Below, one piece after another: positions 13,681 through 20,897 of a stretch of 20,897 nt of DNA. Both the position numbers and the translations under genes were made by a program. The stretch is taken from contig QILH01000160.1 in the NCBI GenBank assembly GCA_003233255.1, positions 1 to 20,897 of the forward strand, in the 5' to 3' direction. Origin of the DNA: Gammaproteobacteria bacterium (GTDB taxonomy: Bacteria; Pseudomonadota; Gammaproteobacteria; UBA6429; Thiohalophilaceae). Each line of letters starts with the position of its first letter. Position 1 is the first letter of the stretch. The notes beneath the pieces were generated by a model. It was not told the DNA's origin. It ran no database searches and saw only the letters and a list, made by a program, of their open reading frames with translations.

Positions 13681-15225
13681 ATGAGCGACCAACCCATCAT
13701 TGCCGATAATAAACCGATTCAAGTCAATCTAACGAAGGGCGAGGAGTATTATTTCTGTACTTGTGGCAAATCAAATAGTCAGCCCTTTTGCGATGGTTCG
13801 CATACCGGAACCGACTTTAGCCCACAACCCTTTACTGCCGAACAAGATGGCGATGCGTACTTATGCCAATGCAAGCAAACTCTCAATCCACCCTTTTGTG
13901 ATGGTACGCATGCGCAATTTAGTAATAAACAAGTCGGTAAACCCGCGCCAGCACCCGCCGCTAAAACAAGTGATCAGCCTCTTGCAAAACCAACCAGCGA
14001 AGAACCCACGGTTCGTTTTATTCATCAATTGGCGCGAGAAGGACTTTCTAAATTAGGTCATCACGGCCCGATGACCTCAATGGGTGTGCCGCGTCATGAG
14101 TTACCGCATTGGGACGATATTCAGATCATGGCTGTACAAATGGCCACCAAACCCCTGCTCGAAGATCAGGCTGTCGGTACAGAACTCGTTATTGGACCGG
14201 AGAGCAAAAAACCTTTGGCGCTAAAGATTCCGCTGTTTGTTTCGGACATGAGTTTTGGATCTTTATCCGAAGAAGCTAAAATTGCTCTGGCAACCGGTGC
14301 TGAATTATCTGGTACCGGTATATGTTCGGGTGAAGGGGGTATGTTGCCTGAGGAACAGGCGGCAAACTCACGCTATTTTTATGAACTGGCCAGTGCCCAA
14401 TTTGGTTATAAAGATGAATTGCTTAAAAAAGTTCAGGCTTTTCATTTCAAAGGTGGTCAGGGCGCTAAAACTGGAACCGGCGGACACCTGCCCGGACAAA
14501 AAAATATCGGCAAGATTTCACAGGTCCGCGGCATCCAGGAAGGTGAACCCGCGATATCACCCCCCACATTCAAACACCTGAACACGGTAAAAGATTTTAA
14601 ACGTTTTGCCGATCGTGTCCGTGAACTCACCGGGGGCATCCCGGTCGGCTTTAAGTTAAGCGCCAACCACATTGAACAGGATATTCAATTTGCGCTTGAT
14701 GCCAGTGCCGATTATATCATTCTGGATGGGCGCGGTGGCGGCACGGGCGCCGCACCGGAAATGTTCCGTAACCATATCAGCGTCCCAACCATACCGGCAC
14801 TTGCACGCGCTCGCCGCTACCTTGATGAACAAGCTGCGAGTGGTCGTGTCACCTTGATCATTACGGGCGGGTTACGTGTGCCGATCGATTTTGTAAAGGC
14901 ACTGGCCCTGGGCGCTGATGGTATTGCCTTATCGAATAGTGCCATGCAGGCCATTGGTTGTGTTGCCGCCAGGATGTGTAATACCAATAATTGCCCAGCC
15001 GGCATTGCCACCCAAAAAGCAGATTTACGCCAAAAGATTAACGTCCCTCAAGCCGCACAGCAGTTAGCAAATTTTTTCAATGCATCTGTTGAGTTAATGC
15101 AGGTTATGGCGCGTGCCTGTGGGCATGATCACTTTGCCAAATTTAATCCTCACGATCTTGCTAGCTGGAATCGTGAGATGGCTTTGCTATCTGGCGTCAA
15201 TTACTCCGGTTTCAAATTAGAATAA
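13681..15225 (+). CDS. CDGSH iron-sulfur / glutamate-synthase-like FMN protein fusion
   Basis: A 514-aa protein with two parts. Residues 1-80 hold two CDGSH motifs, C26-x-C28...C37-D-G-S-H41 and C62-x-C64...C73-D-G-T-H77; each should carry a redox-active 2Fe-2S cluster bound by three Cys and one His. A Pro/Ala-rich linker follows. Residues about 110-500 resemble the central FMN-binding domain of glutamate synthase: SDMSFGSLSEEAKIALA, GEGGMLPEE, FKGGQGAKTGTGGHLPG, LDGRGGGTGAAP and ITGGLRVPIDFVKALALGAD. C427, C433 and C438 in CVAARMCNTNNCPAG match the 3Fe-4S site. The glutaminase domain of full glutamate synthase is absent. A flavin/Fe-S redox enzyme is likely, but the substrate is unknown; glutamate synthesis is not assured. 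The neighbours give no further clue. Confidence 0.88.
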   Translation: MSDQPIIADNKPIQVNLTKGEEYYFCTCGKSNSQPFCDGSHTGTDFSPQPFTAEQDGDAYLCQCKQTLNPPFCDGTHAQFSNKQVGKPAPAPAAKTSDQPLAKPTSEEPTVRFIHQLAREGLSKLGHHGPMTSMGVPRHELPHWDDIQIMAVQMATKPLLEDQAVGTELVIGPESKKPLALKIPLFVSDMSFGSLSEEAKIALATGAELSGTGICSGEGGMLPEEQAANSRYFYELASAQFGYKDELLKKVQAFHFKGGQGAKTGTGGHLPGQKNIGKISQVRGIQEGEPAISPPTFKHLNTVKDFKRFADRVRELTGGIPVGFKLSANHIEQDIQFALDASADYIILDGRGGGTGAAPEMFRNHISVPTIPALARARRYLDEQAASGRVTLIITGGLRVPIDFVKALALGADGIALSNSAMQAIGCVAARMCNTNNCPAGIATQKADLRQKINVPQAAQQLANFFNASVELMQVMARACGHDHFAKFNPHDLASWNREMALLSGVNYSGFKLE

Positions 15226-15309
15226 TCTCGAATACTATAAAAGATTCGGTAATATCAGATCTTCAAAATATTATGCTAAGTTATTGATCTTTAATTAAAT
15301 TGGCGATCC

Positions 15310-15324
15310 ACTATACCTTATAGT
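15310..15324. promoter_or_regulatory. Short inverted repeat upstream of the first sulP
   Basis: ACTATA and TATAGT form a 6-bp inverted repeat around CCT, roughly 93 bp upstream of the start codon. It could be an operator or chance in AT-rich DNA. Confidence 0.2.
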
Positions 15325-15416
15325 ATATTATTTTCTGTTTTCACCATGCCAGACTGTGCTTAATTTCTGTTCAATCCAGCGTTGAGCAATAATGAATAAT
15401 AAAGTAAAGGGTCACC

Positions 15417-17154
15417 ATGCTGTATAAGATTTTTCCTTTTTTAACCTGGATACACGAACTCAAAGATCCAAAAATTCTACGCGCCGACATGCTTGCTGGG
15501 CTCACGGTAGCGCTGGTGTTAATACCACAATCCATGGCCTATGCCACCCTGGCCGGACTGCCTGAGGTGTATGGTTTATATATCGCATTCGTTCCGGTTT
15601 TTATCGCTGCGTTATGGGGTTCGTCTCGACAATTAGGCACCGGCCCAGTGGCCGTTGTTTCTACGATGACGGCCACCACGCTGGCACCCATCGTCATTCT
15701 AACCTTGCACCCCGGTTATACTCAGGAACAATTTATGGCCGCGTATATACCGATGGCCATGATGTTAACCTTGTTGGTCGGTCTCTTTCAGTTTTCCCTT
15801 GGCCTGTTCCGGCTTGGTGCTATCGTTAACTTTCTATCGCATCCTGTGATTGTCGGCTTCACCAATGCGGCGGCCCTGTTTATTGGCTTAACGCAGATCT
15901 CAAAAATATTTGGGGTTGAAATGCCTGGCGGCGCCAGCGATCATTTTTTATCGGTTCGTATCTGGGGCGTAATACAAAATTTAACGGAAACACACATGCC
16001 CGGCATTTGCAATCATGATCGGACTGAAAAGATATTTACCTAGATTTCCCGCCGTACTAGTTGCCGTAGTGGCCACGACCCTCGCCAGCTATTTCCTCAA
16101 TTTTGAGGGTATGGGCGGCAAGGTCGTAGGTACGATACCAGAAGGGTTACCCAGCTTTGAAATGCCTGGATTTAATTACGATGCATTTTCAGGACTCGTG
16201 ATCGGTGCCATTATTATCGCCATGGTCGGTTTCATGGAAGCCATTTCAATTGCCAAAGCGATGGCCGCTAAAACAAAACACCGTATTGATCCGAACCAGG
16301 AGCTAATCGGACAGGGCCTGGCTAATATCTCCGGCAGTTTCTTTCAGTCGTACCCTGCATCGGGTTCTTTCTCTCGCTCAGCGGTAAATCTAAATGCCGG
16401 CGCCAAAACGGGGTTTTCTTCGGTGGTTACCGCTACGCTCGTTTTAGTAACTCTGTTATTTTTAACACCTTTACTATACCATCTGCCAAAAGCAACTCTC
16501 GCAGCCGTTGTGATCATGGCCGTTTTTGGCCTGATCAATTTAAAATCTATTAGACACATCTGGAAGGCCAACAAACACGATGGGGTTGCCGCTGTTGTCA
16601 CCTTTCTGGCGACCATCGGCGCTGCACCACAGCTCGATCATGGCATCATGATCGGTGCGGTACTGGCAATTGTTTTATATCTTTATCGAACCATGCATCC
16701 TCGTGTTGCGGTATTAGCCCGTTATAAAGATGGTACCCTGCGCGATGTCGAGGTGTATAAAGATTTACCGGTTGACGAAAATATTACCGCAGTCCGTTTT
16801 GATGGTTCATTATATTTTGCCAATGTTTCTTACTTTGAAGACGCCATGTTAAAGGCCGTGGCCGATCACCCGGATGTCAAATACCTGCTCGTGGTCGGCG
16901 ATGCCATCAACCAGATTGATGCATCCGGTGAAGAAGTCTTACATCACCTGGTTGAACGCTTAAACGAAAACCAGATTACGATCGTGTTTAGCGGTTTAAA
17001 ACGACAGATTCTCGATGTCATGCGTGCAACAAATTTATACGATGAGATCGGCGAACAAAATATCTTTGCCAATGAAGACCAGGCACTTGATTCAATTTAT
17101 GATTGGTTAGGCCTGGATGCATCAGGTGCAGCCTGTCCTTTAAAGCGCTATTAA
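15417..17154 (+). pseudogene. SulP anion transporter with STAS domain, disrupted by a frameshift
   Basis: Two overlapping frames (15417-16043 and 16015-17154) encode one SulP permease. The first gives the N-terminal membrane helices with the family signature LAGLPEVYGLYIAFVP, then GSSRQLGTGPVAVVS, reading well to LTETHMP at 16001 before drifting to a stop. The +1 frame resumes as AFAIMIGLKRYLPRFPAVLV and runs through the remaining helices, including FFQSYPASGSFSRSAVN, to a C-terminal STAS domain (VRFDGSLYFANVSYFEDAM). SulP homologues have about eight residues between the THxP and FAIM positions; only four bases remain here, so roughly 20 nt seem to be missing. That removes part of one helix. 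An AGGG precedes the first ATG. An ATG at 16015 could permit independent translation of the second half, but half a permease is unlikely to work. Confidence 0.85.
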
Positions 17155-17284
17155 AACCCTGAATAGCTCATACGAGCATGAACTGCATTTTATTAACATG
17201 TATTTATACCAACTCTGCATTCATCGCTACCTGAAATTAAAGCCAAAACTGTAAATGTCAGTAGTGACGGGCCTCTGATTTTCT

Positions 17285-17302
17285 ATTAAGCTTGCGCTTA
17301 AT
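17285..17302. terminator. Hairpin between the sulP and tfoX-like genes
   Basis: ATTAAGC and GCTTAAT pair perfectly around TTGC, 130 bp after the sulP stop. The following CTATTTTA is only a modest U-tract. It may end sulP transcription or act on the tfoX-like leader. Confidence 0.35.
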
Positions 17303-17347
17303 CTATTTTAGATTTTCATCATATAAATTTAAACATGGAAGCTTTCG

Positions 17348-17698
17348 ATGAGTGCCCGTTCTAATTTTATTGAATACGTCATGGAATTACCTGAGCCTGT
17401 TGCAGCGATCGAAGGTGGAGTATTTTTTGGCGGTTATGGCATCAAGTCTCAATCCGTTCAATTCTCGATGATTATGGGTAACACCTTGTATTTCGTCGTC
17501 GACAATAGCACTCGGCAACAATATATTGATCAAGGCTCTAAACCGTTTTCATACATGACCCAAAAAGGCCAACGACTGGTCAAACGGTATTATCAAGTAC
17601 CCGCCGACTTACTGGAAAAACAGCAGGCATTATTAGACTGGGCCAGGCAAAGCATTCATATTGCTAAAGCCACTGCTCATAAAAAGAAAATAGCCTAA
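17348..17698 (+). CDS. TfoX N-terminal-domain protein
   Basis: A 116-aa soluble protein made of a single TfoX/Sxy N-terminal domain: FIEYVMELPEPVAAIEGGVF, then FFGGYGIKSQSVQFSMIMGNTL, then YFVVDNSTR, then KPFSYMTQKGQRL and a C-terminal helix LEKQQALLDWARQSIHIA. The C-terminal domain of full-length Sxy, the competence co-regulator, is absent, so a role in competence should not be assumed; single-domain forms are common and uncharacterised. A GGAA lies about 8 nt before the ATG. The alkylation repair gene starts 13 bp after the stop, so both are probably on one transcript. Confidence 0.85.
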   Translation: MSARSNFIEYVMELPEPVAAIEGGVFFGGYGIKSQSVQFSMIMGNTLYFVVDNSTRQQYIDQGSKPFSYMTQKGQRLVKRYYQVPADLLEKQQALLDWARQSIHIAKATAHKKKIA

Positions 17699-17711
17699 TA
17701 ACAAACAGCCG

Positions 17712-18788
17712 ATGCCCGAACCTTTAAAAAATCTATATACAAAAACGTTAATCGATAACTTATCGGAGGCTATAGTTAAACACTATACCGACTTTAATTA
17801 CCGACAATTTAAACGATATGTATTTGATCAGGACTGGCAGCAACGGGAACTCAAACAACGGCTTCGCCATATTACACGCGGACTGCACCAATTTTTACCT
17901 GACTCTTACTCGAAGGCGCTAAAGATCCTTAAGCCTGTTTCCAAAAATCTGTCTGGTTTTGAATATATGATTTTCCCTGACTATGTCGAGTTATACGGCA
18001 TGGATCATTTTGATGAATCGATCGCCGCCCTCGAACACTTTACCCGCTACTCAACATCCGAAATGGCGGTACGCCCTTTTATCATTCAATACCCGAAAAA
18101 GATGATGGCACAAATGCTGCGCTGGTCACGCTCAGATAACTATCATGTTCGACGTTTATCCAGCGAGGGTTGTCGGCCCCGCTTACCCTGGGCCATGGCG
18201 CTACCGGGATTTAAAAAAGATCCGGCACCGGTTTTAAAAATTCTTGAACGATTGAAGCAGGACGAAAGTGAATACGTGCGCCGTAGTGTCGCTAATAATT
18301 TAAATGATATCTCAAAAGACCACCCCAGGTTAGTGTTAAAACTTGCACGCCAATGGCATGGACGACACCCTGATACCGACTGGTTGGTAAAACACGCCTG
18401 CCGAACTCTGCTTAAGAAGGGTAACTCCACCGCCATGCGTCTGTTTGGGTTAAAAAAGCCCTCACATGTTACTTTAACAAAATTTAAAGTTGATAAAACA
18501 GTCAAGCGAGGCGATTCACTTAGTTTTTCATTTGCATTAACCACTCAGAAAAAATCACTCGGTAAGCTTCGCGTTGAATACGCATTGGGATTCTTGCGTG
18601 CAAACGGAACACAATCGGAAAAGGTATTTAAAATTTCAGAAGCCGTTTATCAACATAATGCGCGAACAATCCGTAAAAACCACTCATTCAAACCAATCAG
18701 TACACGACGTTATTACCCAGGCAAACACAGCGTTGTCATCATCATCAATGGCCTCGAATTTGCTCGGCGTAATTTTCACCTGAGATAA
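17712..18788 (+). CDS. DNA alkylation repair protein, AlkC-like (HEAT-like repeats plus Ig-like domain)
   Basis: A 358-aa protein of the AlkC/AlkD superfamily of DNA glycosylases, which excise alkylated bases such as 3-methyladenine or 3-methylcytosine. The helical repeat part spans about residues 1-245, with EMAVRPFIIQYPKKMMAQML, then NYHVRRLSSEGCRPRLPWAM, then ALPGFKKDPAPVLKILERL and YVRRSVANNLNDISKDHP, the family's most conserved stretch. Residues about 255-358 are beta-rich (VTLTKFKVDKTVKRGDSLSF and following), consistent with the Ig-like domain reported for AlkC. The strongly basic content suits DNA binding. It follows the TfoX-domain gene closely, suggesting co-expression. AlkC is favoured over AlkD because of the C-terminal extension. 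Confidence 0.85.
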   Translation: MPEPLKNLYTKTLIDNLSEAIVKHYTDFNYRQFKRYVFDQDWQQRELKQRLRHITRGLHQFLPDSYSKALKILKPVSKNLSGFEYMIFPDYVELYGMDHFDESIAALEHFTRYSTSEMAVRPFIIQYPKKMMAQMLRWSRSDNYHVRRLSSEGCRPRLPWAMALPGFKKDPAPVLKILERLKQDESEYVRRSVANNLNDISKDHPRLVLKLARQWHGRHPDTDWLVKHACRTLLKKGNSTAMRLFGLKKPSHVTLTKFKVDKTVKRGDSLSFSFALTTQKKSLGKLRVEYALGFLRANGTQSEKVFKISEAVYQHNARTIRKNHSFKPISTRRYYPGKHSVVIIINGLEFARRNFHLR

Positions 18789-18833
18789 TCTCCATTTAAT
18801 ACTATTTATAAATATTTGCGCTCATATCGCCGG

Positions 18834-18862
18834 TTCACAGAATCATCCATCCTATATATAAT
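18834..18862 (+). promoter_or_regulatory. Near-consensus sigma-70 promoter of the BicA-like transporter
   Basis: TTCACA (18834-18839) differs from TTGACA at one base; after exactly 17 bp comes a perfect TATAAT (18857-18862). Transcription would begin near 18869, about 20 nt before the ATG, with a CAGGA ribosome binding site at 18877-18881. This is the best promoter match in the window and suggests strong, possibly constitutive expression. Confidence 0.75.
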
Positions 18863-18888
18863 TACGCCTGTAGCGACAGGAAATTTGA

Positions 18889-20580
18889 ATGAAACAAGTA
18901 CCTAACTATATAAATGGTCTGCATTTCAACAATCTTCGAGGTGATATCTACGGTGGGCTGACCGCAGCCGTAGTTGCCCTGCCATTAGCCCTGGCAATGG
19001 GAGTCGCCTCCGGTGCTGGCCCTATTGCCGGTATGTATGGTGCGATATTTGTCGGCTTTTTTGCCGCTCTTTTTGGGGGCACACCTGCCCAGGTGTCAGG
19101 CCCCACCGGCCCGATGACCGTGGTGATGGCGGGCATTTTTACCCAGTTCACGGGGTTATTTCCGGGAGACCCAGCTACCGGCGCCGCGCTGGCCTTCACC
19201 GTGGTCATGATGGGCGGCCTGTTTCAAATTCTGTTTGGCCTGCTAAAAGTCGGTAAATACATTCAATTAGTCCCTCATCCGGTGGTTTCGGGTTTTATGA
19301 GCGGTATCGGGGTCATTATTATCCTGATACAAATTGGGCCCCTGTTGGGTCATGCTCCGACGGCCAGGCCGTTGGCGGCGGCATTGGCGATTCCCGATCA
19401 TTTCGCCCGTCCACAACAGGCCGCTATACTGTTAGCCATTATCACCCTGGCAATCGTCTATTTAATACCGAAATTCTTACCGAGACTAAACAAGCTCATG
19501 CCTTCCCCCCTGCTGGCATTAATCCTGGGCACGGCGGTCTATTTACTCTTTATGGACAATGGCGCGGCTGCAACGCTGGGAACGATTCCATCCGGCCTGC
19601 CCGACCCCAGATTACCGACCATCATGCTTGAACACCTGTGGCAAATGATTGTCGCTGCCTTGATACTCGCCGCACTTGGTTCGATTGATTCTCTGCTTAC
19701 GTCGCTGGTAGCCGACAATGTAACCCGCACCTACCATAAATCTGACCGCGAACTTATTGGCCAGGGGATTGGCAATACCATTGCGGGCCTGTTTGGTGGC
19801 TTGCCTGGTGCCGGCGCCACCATGCGCACGGTGGTGAACGTAAAGGCCGGTGGCTTGACCCCTATTTCCGGCGCGCTGCACGCCGTGATCTTGCTCGTCA
19901 TTGTACTTGGCGCAAGCGGCCTGGCTTCAAATATACCGAATGCCGTGTTAGCTGGAATTCTGGTCAAGGTCGGCACCGACATTATTGACTGGGATTATCT
20001 GAAAAAGGTTCACCGCGCACCTCTCGCCGGGGTGGTCATTATGCTGGTCGTATTAATAATGACCGTTTTCATCGATTTAATGATTGCGGTTGGAACCGGC
20101 ATGGTTATGGCGAGCCTGTTATTCCTGAAACGAATGACCGATCTGCAAATTAACTCGCTGAAGATTACTACTTCAGAACAGTCCGAAATGCCACTGAATG
20201 ATAATGAAAAAGAAATTATGACCAATGCCGGCGGTCGTATATTGTTGTTCAGCCTGGGGGGACCAATGAGCTTTGGCTCGGCTAAAAACATGGCCAAGAT
20301 GTTATCCACTTATAAAAATTATGATGTGATGGTAATAGATGTGAGTACGGTGCCGTTAATCGATTATACATCCTGCAAGGCCTTAGCCGAGATCATTACC
20401 GATGCCCAGTCCTTGCATCGAAATGTCATGCTGGTTGGGGCAAAGGATAAAGTTCTCGCTACGCTAAAAAAACAACAAGTTTTTCACTTAATTGGATCTG
20501 AAAACACTTTTCAGTTACGGGAGTCTGCATTAGCGACCGCATTAGCATCGGTTAAAAATAGCGGTATTATTGAAGCATAA
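18889..20580 (+). CDS. SulP-family anion transporter with STAS domain, BicA-like
   Basis: A 563-aa inner-membrane permease with an intact frame. The start (residues about 11-60) reads LHFNNLRGDIYGGLTAAVVA, then LPLALAMGVASGAGPIAGMY, which closely resembles cyanobacterial BicA, the sodium-dependent bicarbonate transporter. Also seen are GGTPAQVSGPTGPMTVVMAG, LVPHPVVSGFMSGIGV, SIDSLLTSLVADNVT and GLPGAGATMRTVVNVKAGG, all SulP core motifs; 10 to 14 hydrophobic helices are evident. A cytoplasmic STAS domain covers about 440-550, with LFSLGGPMSFGSAKNMAK and VIDVSTVPLIDYTS, where the Ser/Thr could be regulatory. Bicarbonate import is inferred from resemblance to BicA; sulfate or other anions are alternatives. 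The broken sulP at 15417-17154 is a different SulP subgroup, so the two are not recent duplicates. Confidence 0.88.
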   Translation: MKQVPNYINGLHFNNLRGDIYGGLTAAVVALPLALAMGVASGAGPIAGMYGAIFVGFFAALFGGTPAQVSGPTGPMTVVMAGIFTQFTGLFPGDPATGAALAFTVVMMGGLFQILFGLLKVGKYIQLVPHPVVSGFMSGIGVIIILIQIGPLLGHAPTARPLAAALAIPDHFARPQQAAILLAIITLAIVYLIPKFLPRLNKLMPSPLLALILGTAVYLLFMDNGAAATLGTIPSGLPDPRLPTIMLEHLWQMIVAALILAALGSIDSLLTSLVADNVTRTYHKSDRELIGQGIGNTIAGLFGGLPGAGATMRTVVNVKAGGLTPISGALHAVILLVIVLGASGLASNIPNAVLAGILVKVGTDIIDWDYLKKVHRAPLAGVVIMLVVLIMTVFIDLMIAVGTGMVMASLLFLKRMTDLQINSLKITTSEQSEMPLNDNEKEIMTNAGGRILLFSLGGPMSFGSAKNMAKMLSTYKNYDVMVIDVSTVPLIDYTSCKALAEIITDAQSLHRNVMLVGAKDKVLATLKKQQVFHLIGSENTFQLRESALATALASVKNSGIIEA

Positions 20581-20602
20581 ACAATCATCAATAAGGATAT
20601 TA

Positions 20603-20897
20603 ATGGACTATCAGTTTAAACAGGATTTTAAGGTACGTGACTACGAATGCGACTTACAGGGTGTCGTTAATAACAGCGTTTATCAGAATTATCTCGAGCA
20701 TACCCGTCACGAATTCTTACTCAATAGCGGTGTAGATTTTGCCGAGCTTACCCTAAATAAAATAAATTTAGTCGTAGTGCGGGCAGAACTGGACTATAAA
20801 ATACCCCTCGTTAGCGGTGATGCTTTCTGGGTGGGGCTGAATATGCAAAGATTATCCAGAGTTCGTTTTAATTTTTTCCAGTCTATTTATCGCACGG
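20603..20897 (+). CDS. Acyl-CoA thioesterase, hotdog fold (3' truncated)
   Basis: The first 98 residues of a 4HBT-type thioesterase are present and the frame is open at the window edge. The start MDYQFKQDFKVRDYECDLQG is followed by VVNNSVYQNYLEHTRHEFLL, matching the conserved Asp-x-x-Gly-x-Val-xN active-site segment and hotdog helix of the YbgC/FadM group, where the Asp in DLQG is the usual catalytic residue. AAGGA lies 5 nt before the ATG. The gene starts 22 bp after the transporter stop with no terminator between, so it is probably co-transcribed with it. The substrate is unknown. Confidence 0.85.
   Translation, partial: MDYQFKQDFKVRDYECDLQGVVNNSVYQNYLEHTRHEFLLNSGVDFAELTLNKINLVVVRAELDYKIPLVSGDAFWVGLNMQRLSRVRFNFFQSIYRT

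Noticed and set aside
1..20897. CRISPR array, tRNA, rRNA, toxin-antitoxin pair or phage genes
   Set aside because: No regularly spaced repeats, cloverleaf signatures, integrase or phage-like proteins were seen on either strand.

Overview
This window looks like chromosome from a gammaproteobacterium, probably a chemolithoautotroph, a methylotroph or a relative of one. The signs are ubiE-ubiJ ubiquinone genes, DUF2058 and DUF1456 (YehS-like) proteins, a CcmI C-terminus, a pyrophosphate-dependent phosphofructokinase (PPi-PFK), remnants of the Rubisco-activase pair cbbQ/cbbO, and two SulP anion transporters, one BicA-like. No Rubisco, rRNA, tRNA, CRISPR array or complete insertion sequence was seen. 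The lineage is inferred from protein resemblance alone.

Layout. 1-319: 3' end of a ccmI-like cytochrome c maturation gene. 344-1420 (minus strand): a DUF2058 protein and a DUF1456 protein. 1764-3200: ubiE and ubiJ. 3271-3409: a small non-coding palindromic element, MITE-like, with 18-bp perfect terminal inverted repeats, a 9-bp direct repeat on each side and an inner hairpin. 3575-5438: an unrecognised 119-aa protein, then a PPi-PFK with a roughly 60-residue Lys/Ala pentad-repeat tail and a clear terminator. 5596-8322: a decayed cbbQO locus. cbbQ has lost its N-terminal ATPase half and is joined to the first codons of another gene; cbbO is split by a -1 shift at a run of six T.

8323-13680 is AT-rich. 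It holds an outer-membrane beta-barrel protein, an OmpR-family response regulator with its sensor kinase, and a SAM methyltransferase with a zinc-ribbon N-terminus, and may be an acquired block. 13681-15225: an FMN/Fe-S glutamate-synthase-like protein with two N-terminal CDGSH iron-sulfur motifs. 15417-17154: a SulP transporter broken by an apparent deletion of about 20 nt. 17348-18788: a TfoX N-terminal-domain protein and an AlkC-like DNA alkylation repair protein, likely one operon. 18889-20580: an intact BicA-like SulP-STAS transporter behind a near-consensus sigma-70 promoter. 20603-end: the start of a hotdog-fold acyl-CoA thioesterase.

How it fits together (inference). PPi-PFK, CbbQ/CbbO and a BicA-like transporter would suit a Calvin-cycle lifestyle. 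However, three reading frames here are disrupted (cbbQ, cbbO, first sulP), so either this part of the genome is decaying or the assembly has local errors. Checking the raw reads at three short positions (about 5645, 7393-7398 and 16001) would settle this.
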